From: CAYPAV01 sp964408805
GTDB lineage: Bacteria; Pseudomonadota; Alphaproteobacteria; UBA8366
Assembly: GCA_964408805.1 (NCBI GenBank)
Contig: CAYPAV010000002.1
Coordinates: 344,878-408,877, forward strand
Reading direction: 5' to 3'
DNA: 64,000 nucleotides
The translations under genes and the position numbers were made by a program. This document shows positions 1 through 8,470 of this stretch, one piece after another. Below the pieces are notes generated by a model. The model was not told where the DNA came from and did no database searches. It worked only from the letters and a program-made list of their open reading frames with translations. Position 1 is the stretch's first letter, and each line of letters begins with the position of its first letter.

Positions 1-8
1 CATCTTGC

Positions 9-626
9 TCAAGAGGGACGAGCCGAATACTTGTCGACCTTGAGACGAAGCATCTCGATCAATCCGTTCAGTCCATGCGTGCGCAACACCGACTGAAATT
101 CGGATCTTTGCGCCGCCAGCATGCTGGCGCCTTCAACCACGACATCGAGTATCTTCAAGCCGCCTTTCCCATTGCGAACGCGCCAACCGGCTTTCAACGA
201 CGGGCCGCTCGGCCGTGCGATTTCCGTCACCACCAAGGCATCCTGCTTGGCGTAACTCGATGCCTTCACGATCTTGAAAGCTTCGCCTGAATAGCCGCCC
301 AGACGCTTCGCGTAGGTTTGAGTCACGAACAGACCGAAAAGGTGCTGATACTCCTTCCGTTGATCATCGCTGGCGCTGCGCCAGGCCTTGCCGAGAACGA
401 ACCGCCCGATCTTCGGCAGATCGAAATTATCGGCCAGGAGTCGCCGAACCTTTGCCTCTCTTTCAGATAAGCTCAGGTCCTGCGCGCGCAAAACGCTGAG
501 CGCGTAACTCGCCAAACTATCCACGAATTTCGACGCCTCGTCGGGCGACGTCGTGGCGTTAGCCAAGTTTGGTGAGGCAAGGGCCCAACAGATAAAAAAA
601 ACCGTGGTTGATCGGCCGAGTTTCAT
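9..626 (-). CDS. mlaC: MlaC/Ttg2D-family phospholipid-binding periplasmic protein
   Basis: MlaC-family proteins are periplasmic carriers that move phospholipids between the outer-membrane MlaA complex and the inner-membrane MlaFEDB ABC transporter. The chosen ATG at 626 follows a GGGGGAG ribosome site and gives about 205 residues; a longer in-frame start at 725 only adds a low-complexity stretch. The first 23 residues form a signal peptide (MKLGRST, hydrophobic core, cut after ANA). The rest matches the family: a helical start with a conserved LADNFDLPKIGRFVLG segment, a QRKEYQHLFGLFVTQTYAKRL segment that ends in the Tyr/Arg pair, and a beta-sheet end. The stop lies at 9-11 and an ATG for a possible next minus-strand gene sits at 3-1, so the operon may continue outside the window. 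The rest of the Mla operon is not visible. Confidence 0.85.
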   Translation of the reverse strand: MKLGRSTTVFFICWALASPNLANATTSPDEASKFVDSLASYALSVLRAQDLSLSEREAKVRRLLADNFDLPKIGRFVLGKAWRSASDDQRKEYQHLFGLFVTQTYAKRLGGYSGEAFKIVKASSYAKQDALVVTEIARPSGPSLKAGWRVRNGKGGLKILDVVVEGASMLAAQRSEFQSVLRTHGLNGLIEMLRLKVDKYSARPS

Positions 627-972
627 GTCGTCTCCCCCGGATAGGCCCCGCCGCGCCACACTTCTAGATCGTTCCTCCGGCGGCTTCGATGGAGCCATCC
701 CTTGCGACGCATCATACGTCGACAATGGCCACCAAGCAATTGTCTTGAAACATAATTTTATAATATGCCCCTGCTGGCGACGGCCTCCGCCGCCGGATAA
801 GGAACGTTGAAGGCCGATGGCGATGGGTTAACTCTGATATTGGGAAATCCGGAAACTCCCCGAAACCCGCCGTGTCATGGTGGATTAGCCGAGACTTGTC
901 GCTTGGCGGGTTCGGCAAGACGTCTCATGCTTTATTGTTCCTGCGGCCGGGAAATCCGATGAGGGCGACCGA
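627..972. other. Intergenic stretch, no gene seen
   Basis: This 346-base divergent gap between mlaC and the D-glutamate cyclase-like gene holds only overlapping shadow frames with no family resemblance. An AT-rich patch at about 740-770 contains a TATAAT-like hexamer on the plus strand and could be a promoter core, but no well-spaced -35 box is clear. Confidence 0.5.
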
Positions 973-1932
973 ATGAATCCAAGAAATATCGCGTTCGACA
1001 ATATCGATCGACTGCAGTGCCTCGAAATCCAAGGGGCCGCCCTGCCGTACGGCATCAAGGCCGTATTGTACGAGGCGACGCGGACGGCGCTTGATCGACC
1101 GATGGTCGAGGCCGCGGCCGACATGCTTGACCGCCCTTCTTGCCGCATTGCTATCGTAACAGGCGCTCAGGTACCGGAAAAAATGCCCGTCGGGGAGAAT
1201 GACGGACCGCTCGGTTCGGTCGTGCTGGCGCAAGCCCTGACACGGATCGGTCACACGGTGACATTTTATACCGACCGAGCTGCCGCGCCGCCGATCGAAG
1301 CGCTCGTCGATTGGCTTGGGCTCAAGGCCGATATACGCACGCTTGACGGGGACAGCACGTCCCAGCGCGAAATCGCGGAACAGCTCGATATCGCGATCGC
1401 CGTGGAACGTCTCGGCGGCAATCCGAACGGCATCATCTATGGCGCCACCGGCGTGTCGCGGGCCGATTTCCGTTGCAATACGGACGAAATCTTCCTCGCC
1501 GCAGCGGCGCTGGGCAAGGCGACATTGGGAATCGCGGACGGTGGCAATGAGATCGGCTGCGGGAGGATCCGTGAGGCCCTTCTCTCCCGGCTGCCGGAGT
1601 TGAACTACGCGGATCGCACGCCCTGCGGCGGCGGTATCTATTCGGTCGTTTCAACCAACGCACTGGTCGTCGCGACCTCGTCGAATCTTGGATGCAGCGG
1701 CGTTGTCGCCGCTCTGGCGTTGAAGCGCGAAGACGTCTCGCTCTGCCACACGCCCGAGGCCGAACTCGCCCTCATCGCGCGCGGCGTCGAGCTCGGCTTG
1801 ACCGACGGCGGTTCCGGAGAGGTCGTGGCGGCGGTCGACGGGGTGCCCGGCGAGGACCACGCCGCTGCCATCGGCTTGATGCGCGCCATCGTCCGCCGAG
1901 CACTCGCCACGCCATACGAACGTGGCTTTTGA
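973..1932 (+). CDS. D-glutamate cyclase-like protein (DUF4392)
   Basis: The product resembles the C-terminal catalytic domain of mitochondrial D-glutamate cyclase (DGLUCY), which interconverts 5-oxo-D-proline and D-glutamate. Family hallmarks are the glycine-rich PVGENDGPLGSVVLA segment near residues 75-88, the DGGNEIGCG motif near 195-203, the GGGIYSVVSTN segment, and a C-terminal SGEVVAAVDG. At 319 residues it is a stand-alone domain and lacks the N-terminal half of the animal protein. The ATG has a GAGG ribosome site 8 bases upstream. The next gene on the same strand, an Fe-oxidase-like protein, starts 73 bases after the stop, so the two may be co-transcribed. Substrate is inferred from family only; a general lyase or cyclase role is possible. 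Confidence 0.75.
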   Translation: MNPRNIAFDNIDRLQCLEIQGAALPYGIKAVLYEATRTALDRPMVEAAADMLDRPSCRIAIVTGAQVPEKMPVGENDGPLGSVVLAQALTRIGHTVTFYTDRAAAPPIEALVDWLGLKADIRTLDGDSTSQREIAEQLDIAIAVERLGGNPNGIIYGATGVSRADFRCNTDEIFLAAAALGKATLGIADGGNEIGCGRIREALLSRLPELNYADRTPCGGGIYSVVSTNALVVATSSNLGCSGVVAALALKREDVSLCHTPEAELALIARGVELGLTDGGSGEVVAAVDGVPGEDHAAAIGLMRAIVRRALATPYERGF

Positions 1933-2005
1933 CCGGCAAGGGCACGAAACCCGGCGCTTTCAATGTTTCTACACCTTGATTAGATTTCGAAGCAATTGAA
2001 CTAGA

Positions 2006-2737
2006 ATGTTGGAAAATCCCATGACCGATATCGTCGAACGCCTGGACGCCGAAGTTCATGACTTCGCGATGCGAACGCGTTTCTTTCAGGAAGAGATGAC
2101 GCCGGGCCGCGCGCGGAATTTCGTTCGTCAGCATCGACTCAACACACGCCACCGCAATTCGGTTCTCAAACTCAAGGTCGCGACTAATTGCCCGGTTTGG
2201 GACGTGCGCTTGCGTATCCTTGATGCGTGTTCGCAGGAAGTGATCGGCGATCATGAGCATGGCGGTGGTCGCGCACATTGGGAAATCCTTGAAGGTCTGG
2301 GCGAGCATGTCGGCATGGATATCGCGAACGACGTGCGCCAGGCCGAACCACTGCCCACGACCCAAATGTGCTGGAATGCCTGGAACGGGCTTATGGCCAA
2401 CACCCATTGGCTGGAGGGGCTGATCGGCAACACCTGCGCCGAGCGGGCCAATATTCCGGGCTACGGCGAAGGCACGATGCGGGAGTCCGGCTGGTTCGGG
2501 CTGGAGCGCGAACGCTGGGGCAAACTCTTCGGTCTCTCGGACGCGCAAATGGAATTCTTCGAAATTCACGGCCCCGCGGATATCGAGCATTCAAATCTTG
2601 GCTGGCAAACGGCGGCGAAATACGCGACCGAACTCAGTATGACCGATCAGGTCGTCCGGGCCTGCCGAGAGAACCTCGTCGTCTGGGAGACCTATCTGAA
2701 CGGCATCGGGGCCGCAGGCGACGCGGAAGACGGTTAG
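2006..2737 (+). CDS. Haem-oxygenase-like diiron oxidase (TENA/PqqC/CADD type)
   Basis: An all-helical protein of the TENA/THI-4/PqqC fold. The strongest signature is a C-terminal H188-x3-D192-x2-H195 motif, together with E78 and H85 seven residues apart and an acidic residue at E137 or E146: the six-ligand pattern of haem-oxygenase-like diiron oxidases (CADD-type). Members make para-aminobenzoate, fragment amino acids or oxidise alkyl chains, so the reaction cannot be named here. Length (243 residues) is normal. Two nearby in-frame ATGs (2006 and 2021) are possible; the second has a GGA 8 bases upstream. The stop overlaps by 4 bases the convergent TauD gene, and the upstream neighbour is the D-glutamate cyclase-like gene. 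Confidence 0.75.
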   Translation: MLENPMTDIVERLDAEVHDFAMRTRFFQEEMTPGRARNFVRQHRLNTRHRNSVLKLKVATNCPVWDVRLRILDACSQEVIGDHEHGGGRAHWEILEGLGEHVGMDIANDVRQAEPLPTTQMCWNAWNGLMANTHWLEGLIGNTCAERANIPGYGEGTMRESGWFGLERERWGKLFGLSDAQMEFFEIHGPADIEHSNLGWQTAAKYATELSMTDQVVRACRENLVVWETYLNGIGAAGDAEDG

Positions 2738-3573
2738 CCGACGACGCCCCGAGGACGTTCCCCTCGGACACAGACCCGGCGGAGAATACGCGTCTCGGCG
2801 GGATCGAAATCTCGACGCGCATGCATTGTGGCCATGTTGTCCCACATGACGAGGTCGCCGACCCGCCATTCATGCTCGAATATGAATTGCGGTTGTTCGA
2901 CGTGATCGAAGATAAATTCCAACAAGGCATCGCTCTCGGCGGGCACTATGCCGACGATCTTCATCGTGAACAGACGATTGGCATAGATCAAACGGGCGCC
3001 CGATTCCGGATGGATCGTCACCAAAGGATGGACGAACCGGGGTGCCGCGGGGTCGGGGTCGGTGGGCCGCACCGTGGGGCTGCCCTCGTAGTCGTACACA
3101 TGTTCCGCCACAAGGGTTTCGATCCGTGCCTTCATCTCGTCGTCCAGCGCGTCATAGGCCGCGCAAGAGTTAAGGAAGAGCGTATTGCCGCCGAATTCAG
3201 GAATTTCCAAGCTGTATAGCGTGGTGATCTTGGAGGGAACCTCGTAATAACTTTGATCGGCATGAAATTGCATCTCGCCGTCCGGCAGGATGCCCTTCTT
3301 TCCGCCGACCGACCGATTGGCGACATACATCAAGCTATCCGTCTTGGCGTATTCGTCGGAGGTACTGCGCGGCGATTCGAGGTCGCCAAAGAGGCGCGCG
3401 AAGTCTTCGTGCTCTCCGTCCGACAAGCTTTGATCGCGAAACAGCAATACGAGATGATCGCGAAATGCGGTCTGGAGCTTCTCGAACGCGGCCGCTGTGA
3501 AACCATCTTGAATTCGCGCACCGATGATTTCGGCACCCAACGCCGGCGATAGCGGATTCACTTTCAACGACAT
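2734..3573 (-). CDS. TauD/TfdA-family alpha-ketoglutarate-dependent dioxygenase
   Basis: A non-haem Fe(II)/2-oxoglutarate dioxygenase. The iron triad is visible: H104 and D106 in the FHADQS motif and distal H251 in TMHARRDF, with the 2-oxoglutarate arginine near residue 265. Length (279 residues) is typical. The ATG follows GGGAGAG at 6 bases. It is the last gene of an apparent minus-strand operon after two tandem Pht5-like PBP-fold genes (gap of 38 bases), so it probably oxidises an intermediate of the same pathway. TauD relatives act on taurine, sulfonates, phenoxyacetates, carnitine precursors and other small acids, so the substrate is unknown. It converges on the diiron oxidase gene. Confidence 0.88.
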   Translation of the reverse strand: MSLKVNPLSPALGAEIIGARIQDGFTAAAFEKLQTAFRDHLVLLFRDQSLSDGEHEDFARLFGDLESPRSTSDEYAKTDSLMYVANRSVGGKKGILPDGEMQFHADQSYYEVPSKITTLYSLEIPEFGGNTLFLNSCAAYDALDDEMKARIETLVAEHVYDYEGSPTVRPTDPDPAAPRFVHPLVTIHPESGARLIYANRLFTMKIVGIVPAESDALLEFIFDHVEQPQFIFEHEWRVGDLVMWDNMATMHARRDFDPAETRILRRVCVRGERPRGVVG

Positions 3574-3611
3574 ACAATCTCTCCCGCCTCAGGGCGGCAC
3601 GCCATAGCCTG

Positions 3612-4601
3612 TTACGTCTTATATTGCCCGCGAACCTCCTCGGGAAAGAGGTCTTCGGCCGCCAGGCGGCGGGCGCAGATGCCCTGCTCATGGGCATATT
3701 GTAGGTAGGCATCTAGCGTCTTGTGGTTCGCCTCGATCCCGTAGGGATAATAGTCGACGCCGAACCTAGCGAATGCGCGCTCGGCATCATCGTAGCCCCA
3801 AGGGATCGGAATCCGGCTCGCCGAATAGCTTCGCACGCGCTTGAGACTGCGTTCCTTGGCGGCCTCGAACGCTTTTAGCAGTTCGGCCGCGATCCAACGG
3901 TCACGACGAAAGGTATCGGCCCGCATCGCCATGACATGCATGATCGGGAATATGCCGGTCTCGTCGTAATAGGCCTCCTCGACCGCGCGCCAATCGGCGA
4001 GCAAATGCCGGATCGTTCCCTCGCCCCGTTCATATGGTCCAGGCGATCGCGCCGTCATCACCGCGTCGAGGTCGCCGGCCAGCAACATCTCGGTGAGCGA
4101 CCGATCGGGAACCTGTGTGTAGCGAACGCCGTCGGGAAGGTTAAGCGCCACCTTTTCGACCCGGCCCGGATCGTTGACGCCGGCCTGGTACCAGTCGATG
4201 TCCCGAAGCGGGATTCCGACATCATGCACCAGCCAACCCCGCGCATAGATGCCGGCGGTCTGCGCCCATTCAGGCACGCCGACCTTCTTCCCCGCGAGGT
4301 CCTCTGGCGCGGCGAGCGGGCTGTCGGCGAGAACATAGATCGACGACTGCCGGAAGAAACGAGACGGAAAGACGGGGATTGCCGTCAGCGTCTCGTCACC
4401 GGACGCCTTCAACGCAACGTACTTCCCCATCGAGAGTTCGGATACATCCCACTCCCGATGCCGGGTAAAGCGATAGAAGATCTCCTCCACCTCGAAGACG
4501 AAGCAAGCGAGCTCGATACCGGTCGGCCGAACCACGCCATGCACGATGTCGCGCGTGTGCTCGTAGTCGCTGATCGCCATCGTCACTCGAAGGTCTGCCA
4601 T
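3612..4601 (-). CDS. 4,5-dihydroxyphthalate decarboxylase-like (Pht5) PBP-fold protein, copy 1
   Basis: The protein belongs to the periplasmic-binding-protein-type-2 fold group that includes 4,5-dihydroxyphthalate decarboxylase (Pht5) and is often auto-annotated as an ABC substrate-binding protein. There is no signal peptide: the chain begins MADLRVTMAISDYEHTRD, so a cytoplasmic enzyme is more likely than a transporter subunit. Shared landmarks are SELSMGKYV, IPVFPSRFFRQSS, KKVGVPEWAQTAGIYARGWL and the C-terminal DLFPEEVRG. The ATG at 4601 has GGGAGG at 5 bases. It lies 13 bases after a same-length paralogue and 38 bases before the TauD gene. No permease or ATPase gene is nearby. The decarboxylation role is inferred from family membership. 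Confidence 0.7.
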   Translation of the reverse strand: MADLRVTMAISDYEHTRDIVHGVVRPTGIELACFVFEVEEIFYRFTRHREWDVSELSMGKYVALKASGDETLTAIPVFPSRFFRQSSIYVLADSPLAAPEDLAGKKVGVPEWAQTAGIYARGWLVHDVGIPLRDIDWYQAGVNDPGRVEKVALNLPDGVRYTQVPDRSLTEMLLAGDLDAVMTARSPGPYERGEGTIRHLLADWRAVEEAYYDETGIFPIMHVMAMRADTFRRDRWIAAELLKAFEAAKERSLKRVRSYSASRIPIPWGYDDAERAFARFGVDYYPYGIEANHKTLDAYLQYAHEQGICARRLAAEDLFPEEVRGQYKT

Positions 4602-4614
4602 GACGCCCTCCCGC

Positions 4615-5604
4615 TCAGATTCGAAACCGCCCCCGCACTTCCTCCGGGAACAGTTCGTCTACACTGAGCAGTCGGTCGCTGATACGTTGCTCGTGTGCAT
4701 ATTTGAGATAAGCCTCCAAGGTCGTGCGATTATCCTCGATCCCGTAGGGGAACGGGTCCTCCCCAAACAATTCCTTCGACCGCGCCGCATGCAGAAAGCC
4801 CCACGGAATGGGAAATCGGCTTGCCGTGAAAGTAAGCGCCCGATCCATGCTGCGTCGTTTGGCGGTCTCAAAGGCGGTGAGGAGATTCATGGCGATCCAC
4901 GGGTTCGCCTCGAAGGTCTCCTGACGAATGGCAATGACATGCATGATGGGAAAGATGCCGGTCTCGCGGAAATACGCCTCCTCGAGCGCGTGCCAGTCGG
5001 GCAAGAGCTGGCGAATGGTGTCCTCGCCCCGCTCGAACGGGGTAGGGGAATGCGCCGTCATGATGGCGTCGATGTCGCCCGCGAGCAGCATCTCGGTGAG
5101 GGAGCGATCCGGGACCGACCGATAGACAACGCCGTCCGGCAGCTTCAGATCGATCTTCTCGACCCGGCCCGGTTCATTGACGCCCCCCTGCACCCATTCG
5201 ATATCGCGTAGCGGAATTCCGACCTGATGCATCAGCCACCCGCGCGCATAGACGCCAGCCGTCTGGGCCCATTCGGGTATGCCGACCTTCTTGCCGGCGA
5301 GGTCTTCTGCCCTGGTCAGCGGACTGTCGTCGCGGACGTAGAGCGAGGATTGACGGAAGACGCGCGAGGGGAAAACCGGAATAGCCGTCACGAGCGGCAT
5401 TTCGGCGGACCGGAAATTCACGTATTTCGCCATCGAAAGTTCGGCCAAATCCCATTCACGATGACCCGTGAAGCGAAAGAAGATTTCCTCGACCTGGAAG
5501 ACCTGGCTGACAAGATCGATCCCGTTTGCCTTGACGACGCCATGCACGAGATCGCGGGCATGTTCGTAATCGCTTATCGCAAGAGATAGTCGGAGATCGG
5601 TCAT
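4615..5604 (-). CDS. 4,5-dihydroxyphthalate decarboxylase-like (Pht5) PBP-fold protein, copy 2
   Basis: A paralogue of the next gene, exactly the same length (329 residues) and alignable without obvious gaps over its whole length; roughly six residues in ten match by eye. Conserved landmarks include AISDYEHARDLVHGVV, AELSMAKYV, KKVGIPEWAQTAGVYARGWL, PDRSLTEMLLAGD and LFPEEVRG. It too lacks a signal peptide. A GGGAGG ribosome site precedes the ATG. It is first in the operon, directly downstream of the gdhA terminator, so transcription of this operon must start in the short gap after 5632 or depend on read-through. Tandem duplication suggests either substrate divergence or a heteromeric enzyme (inference). 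Confidence 0.7.
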   Translation of the reverse strand: MTDLRLSLAISDYEHARDLVHGVVKANGIDLVSQVFQVEEIFFRFTGHREWDLAELSMAKYVNFRSAEMPLVTAIPVFPSRVFRQSSLYVRDDSPLTRAEDLAGKKVGIPEWAQTAGVYARGWLMHQVGIPLRDIEWVQGGVNEPGRVEKIDLKLPDGVVYRSVPDRSLTEMLLAGDIDAIMTAHSPTPFERGEDTIRQLLPDWHALEEAYFRETGIFPIMHVIAIRQETFEANPWIAMNLLTAFETAKRRSMDRALTFTASRFPIPWGFLHAARSKELFGEDPFPYGIEDNRTTLEAYLKYAHEQRISDRLLSVDELFPEEVRGRFRI

Positions 5605-5621
5605 ATCAAATTGCCTCCCAT

Positions 5622-5657
5622 TCGAAAGAAACGCCCCGGCCGCTAACGACCGGGGCG
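5622..5657 (-). terminator. Rho-independent terminator after gdhA
   Basis: On the minus strand an 8-bp perfect stem (CGCCCCGG / CCGGGGCG, loop of 10 bases) at 5657-5632 is followed by TTTCTTTCG. It lies 26 bases beyond the gdhA stop and just upstream of the Pht5-like operon. Confidence 0.8.
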
Positions 5658-5682
5658 CAGAAAACTCGGGATAAATCCCGGC

Positions 5683-7050
5683 TTAAACGTGGCCGTAAGC
5701 CAGCATTGCGTCGGCAACCTTGACGAAGCCCGCGACATTCGATCCGGCGAGATAGTTGACGCCGTCCGAGCCCTCGCCGAATTCGACGCAAGAATCGTGA
5801 ATTTCCTTCATCATCTCCTGCAGATGCCCATGCAGCGTATCATCATCCCAGGCGATACGTGCACTGTTCTGGCTCATCTCGAGACCCGAGACACCGACGC
5901 CTCCGGCATTCGCGGCCTTGGCCGGACCGAAGAGAACACCAGCGTCCTGGAAAGCGCTGATTGCGTCCAGTTCGCATGGCATGTTGGCCCCCTCGGCGAG
6001 TGCCGTCAGACCGTTCTTGACCATGGTCGCCGCCTCATCCGCGTTGACCTCATTCTGCGTGGCACACGGTAGGGCAAGATCGCCGCCAGCGCCCCAGGGC
6101 CGACCCTCATGGAAAGAGGCGCCTTTGAATTCGTCGGCGAATTCAGAGATTCGACCGCGGCGCACGCCCTTGAGTTCCTTGATCCAATCGATCTTTTCCT
6201 GATCGAGACCATCGGGATCATGAATGAACCCGCCGGAGTCCGACAAGGTAACGGCCTTGCCTCCCAGCTGAAGCACTTTCTCCGCGGCATGGGTCGCCAC
6301 GTTGCCCGAGCCGGAGATCATCACGTTCTTGCCCTCCACGCTGTTTTTGATGTGATTGAGCATATTTTCCATGAAATAGACCGCACCGTATCCGGTCGCC
6401 TCGGTGCGCATCTTGCTGCCGCCAAACTCCAAGCCCTTGCCCGTCAACACGCCGACGAACTCATTCGTGATCCGCTTGTACTGACCGAACATGAAGCCGA
6501 TTTCGCGGCCGCCGACACCGATATCGCCGGCCGGCACGTCGGTATCGGGACCAATGTGGCGATAGAGTTCGGTGACGAAGGACTGACAGAACCGCATGAT
6601 CTCGTTATCGGACTTGCCCTTCGGGTTGAAATTCGCGCCACCCTTGGCGCCGCCCATGGGCAAACCGGTCAGGCTGTTCTTGAAGGTCTGCTCGAAACCG
6701 AGAAATTTCAGGATGCTGAGATTGACCGAGGGATGAAACCGAATGCCGCCCTTGTAGGGACCGATCGAATTGTTGAATTGGACACGAAACCCGCGGTTGT
6801 TGCGGATGTTACCTTCGTCATCGGTCCAGGGAACGCGGAAATAGATGACGCGATCCGGTTCCGCCATCCGCTCCAGGATCTGCATTTCGTGATAGATCGG
6901 TTTATCCGCGATATAGGGAAAGATCGTGCCCGCGACCTCGTAGACGGCCTGGTGGAACTCGGGCTCGCCGGGATTCCGCTTACGCACCCCTTCGATATAA
7001 CGCTCAAGATATTCATCTGTCTTCGCCGAACCGGGATTTGATTTCGACAT
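5683..7050 (-). CDS. gdhA: NADP-specific glutamate dehydrogenase
   Basis: Hexameric GDH of the about 450-residue class, which aminates 2-oxoglutarate with NADPH and ammonium. Diagnostic segments are the substrate-binding NNSIGPYKGGIRFHPSVN, the catalytic-lysine motif GLPMGGAKGGANF, DVPAGDIGVGGREIGFM and the Rossmann SGSGNVATHAAEKV. Length (455 residues) is full. It is a single-gene unit with its own terminator on the 3' side and about 190 bases of AT-rich DNA upstream shared with the divergent TauD gene. Together with the large NAD-type GDH at 44-49 kb the cell has both an ammonia-assimilating and a glutamate-degrading enzyme. Regulation by nitrogen status is likely but no binding site was identified. 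Confidence 0.97.
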   Translation of the reverse strand: MSKSNPGSAKTDEYLERYIEGVRKRNPGEPEFHQAVYEVAGTIFPYIADKPIYHEMQILERMAEPDRVIYFRVPWTDDEGNIRNNRGFRVQFNNSIGPYKGGIRFHPSVNLSILKFLGFEQTFKNSLTGLPMGGAKGGANFNPKGKSDNEIMRFCQSFVTELYRHIGPDTDVPAGDIGVGGREIGFMFGQYKRITNEFVGVLTGKGLEFGGSKMRTEATGYGAVYFMENMLNHIKNSVEGKNVMISGSGNVATHAAEKVLQLGGKAVTLSDSGGFIHDPDGLDQEKIDWIKELKGVRRGRISEFADEFKGASFHEGRPWGAGGDLALPCATQNEVNADEAATMVKNGLTALAEGANMPCELDAISAFQDAGVLFGPAKAANAGGVGVSGLEMSQNSARIAWDDDTLHGHLQEMMKEIHDSCVEFGEGSDGVNYLAGSNVAGFVKVADAMLAYGHV

Positions 7051-7236
7051 ATTGCGACTCCCCCTCGCTCCAAATTTTCAGTTATTGTCCATATGCGCTT
7101 ACCGTCTATTTCAATTTGCCAAGGTAACGGAGTCAACGCTCCAATGCATTTTAATCACTAAATAATTACGCATGACCTACCCCGCGTTTCGCCGGTGTTG
7201 CGGAAACTGGGGACACCAAATCGCGGAAAAATTCAC

Positions 7237-8094
7237 ATGAAACCGGAATTGTCGCCAATCGAGGGTCAGTTTGCATTCGAGGTTCTAAACGTCGACCCAT
7301 CCGGCGTCTTGGATGACTCGACAATTCGCGAACTTGACGACCATTGGGGTATGCGTGGTGTTTTGATCTTTCGCCGCCAAGCCCTTTCGGAGGCGGAATT
7401 GGTCGACTTCAGCGCCCGATTTGGCACCCCCGACGTCATCGTTCGCACGGATTGGGCGTCACGGCAGCATCCCGAAATCACGCGAATCACGAATTTGCGC
7501 GATGCGGCGGGTGCCCCGCTCGGCGGTCTCGGTTCGGGCGAACTCGATTGGCATGCCGATCAATCCTACATGCCGACGCCGGCAACCGGTGCCATCCTTT
7601 ACGGCGTTGAAGTCCCCGAAAATGGACCCAATACCTATTGGGCGAACTTGCAGATCGCTTACGATGCGCTTCCCGATGCAACAAAGAACTTGATCGACGA
7701 CAAACAAGGCATCTTCAGCTATGCCAAAAGGGTCGCCACATATGATCAGGAGTCGACTCCGGAAGAAGTCAAAAGCAAGACACCGGACGTCTTGCATCCA
7801 CTCGTCCACCGACATCCCGTTTCCGGAAAAAAGGCGCTCTATCTCGATCCCGCGACGATGTCGGGCATCGACGGCATGTCCGAGACAGAGGGAAATGCGC
7901 TCCTGGACGAATTGAACGCGCACGCGACCCGGCCGGAATTCGTTTACAGGCACGATTGGCAGATCGGCGACCTGATCATGTGGGACAACGGCTTTCTATT
8001 GCATCGCCGGGATGCTTTCCCGCGATCGCAAAATCGTCTTTTGAAACGAACCACGATCCGACTCCCGGCGAGCCGTCATATCATCCCGAATTGA
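7237..8094 (+). CDS. TauD/TfdA-family dioxygenase
   Basis: Second Fe(II)/2-oxoglutarate dioxygenase of the window. H106 and D108 in DWHADQS and the distal H256 in LLHRRDAF supply the iron triad; arginines follow 11-15 residues later. Start: an in-frame GTG at 7195 adds 14 residues with no family resemblance, so the ATG at 7237 is preferred although its ribosome site is weak. Length then is 285 residues, normal for the family. It is divergent from gdhA and appears monocistronic. Unlike the other three TauD genes in the window it has no PBP-fold neighbour. The substrate is unknown. Confidence 0.85.
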   Translation: MKPELSPIEGQFAFEVLNVDPSGVLDDSTIRELDDHWGMRGVLIFRRQALSEAELVDFSARFGTPDVIVRTDWASRQHPEITRITNLRDAAGAPLGGLGSGELDWHADQSYMPTPATGAILYGVEVPENGPNTYWANLQIAYDALPDATKNLIDDKQGIFSYAKRVATYDQESTPEEVKSKTPDVLHPLVHRHPVSGKKALYLDPATMSGIDGMSETEGNALLDELNAHATRPEFVYRHDWQIGDLIMWDNGFLLHRRDAFPRSQNRLLKRTTIRLPASRHIIPN

Positions 8095-8135
8095 ATAGGC
8101 GATGGTTCGGGAACACGGATCCTAAATCCAGGCAC

Positions 8136-8161
8136 AAAAAAAGGGCGGCCCGAAGGCCGCC
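8136..8161 (-). terminator. Rho-independent terminator of the Lys-rich peptide gene
   Basis: Minus-strand stem GGCGGCC / GGCCGCC around a 4-base TTCG loop (8161-8144) followed by seven T residues (8142-8136), 30 bases past the stop at 8191. Confidence 0.85.
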
Positions 8162-8190
8162 AAAACTAAATTCCAATCCGAACAAGGAAC

Positions 8191-8451
8191 CTATTTATTC
8201 TTACCCTTGCCGCGTTTCTTTTCCTTTGAATTTTGGCGCTTTTCGGCTCGGCCTTCTTCAGTATCCCGCCGTTTGCCGGCACGCTCATCGGGCTGCCCCG
8301 AGCGTTCGCCTTTCGCCTTTTTCTCCTTCTTTGATTTCTTCTGTTTCTTGCCTTTATTCTTCTTGGCTTCGGCGATACCAGGCACCATCGCAAATCCGAA
8401 CAGCATGGCCAGCGCCAACAGAGATTGCCTCCGAGAAATTTGAGTGCTCAT
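8191..8451 (-). CDS. Small secreted lysine-rich protein, unknown function
   Basis: An 86-residue protein with a convincing signal peptide (MSTQISRRQSLLALAMLFGF, probable cut after AEA near residue 29). It starts with a double arginine (SRRQS), which could be a Tat-like n-region. The mature part of about 57 residues is almost entirely Lys, Arg, Glu, Gly and Asn, with no hydrophobic core, so it is probably disordered and strongly cationic. An AGGA precedes the ATG by about 9 bases and a strong terminator follows, which supports a real gene. The AsmA-like gene ends 20 bases upstream on the same strand. I do not recognise a family; possible roles are binding lipopolysaccharide, peptidoglycan or nucleic acid (speculation). 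Confidence 0.7.
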   Translation of the reverse strand: MSTQISRRQSLLALAMLFGFAMVPGIAEAKKNKGKKQKKSKKEKKAKGERSGQPDERAGKRRDTEEGRAEKRQNSKEKKRGKGKNK

Positions 8452-8470
8452 CTGATTTCATCCTTAGATT

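Noticed and set aside
1772..2590. 272-codon minus-strand ORF over the diiron oxidase gene
   Set aside because: It runs antisense through two recognisable genes and shows no family motif.
3612..5604. ABC transporter operon with two substrate-binding subunits
   Set aside because: Neither protein has a signal peptide and there is no permease or ATPase; both resemble the Pht5 enzyme group.
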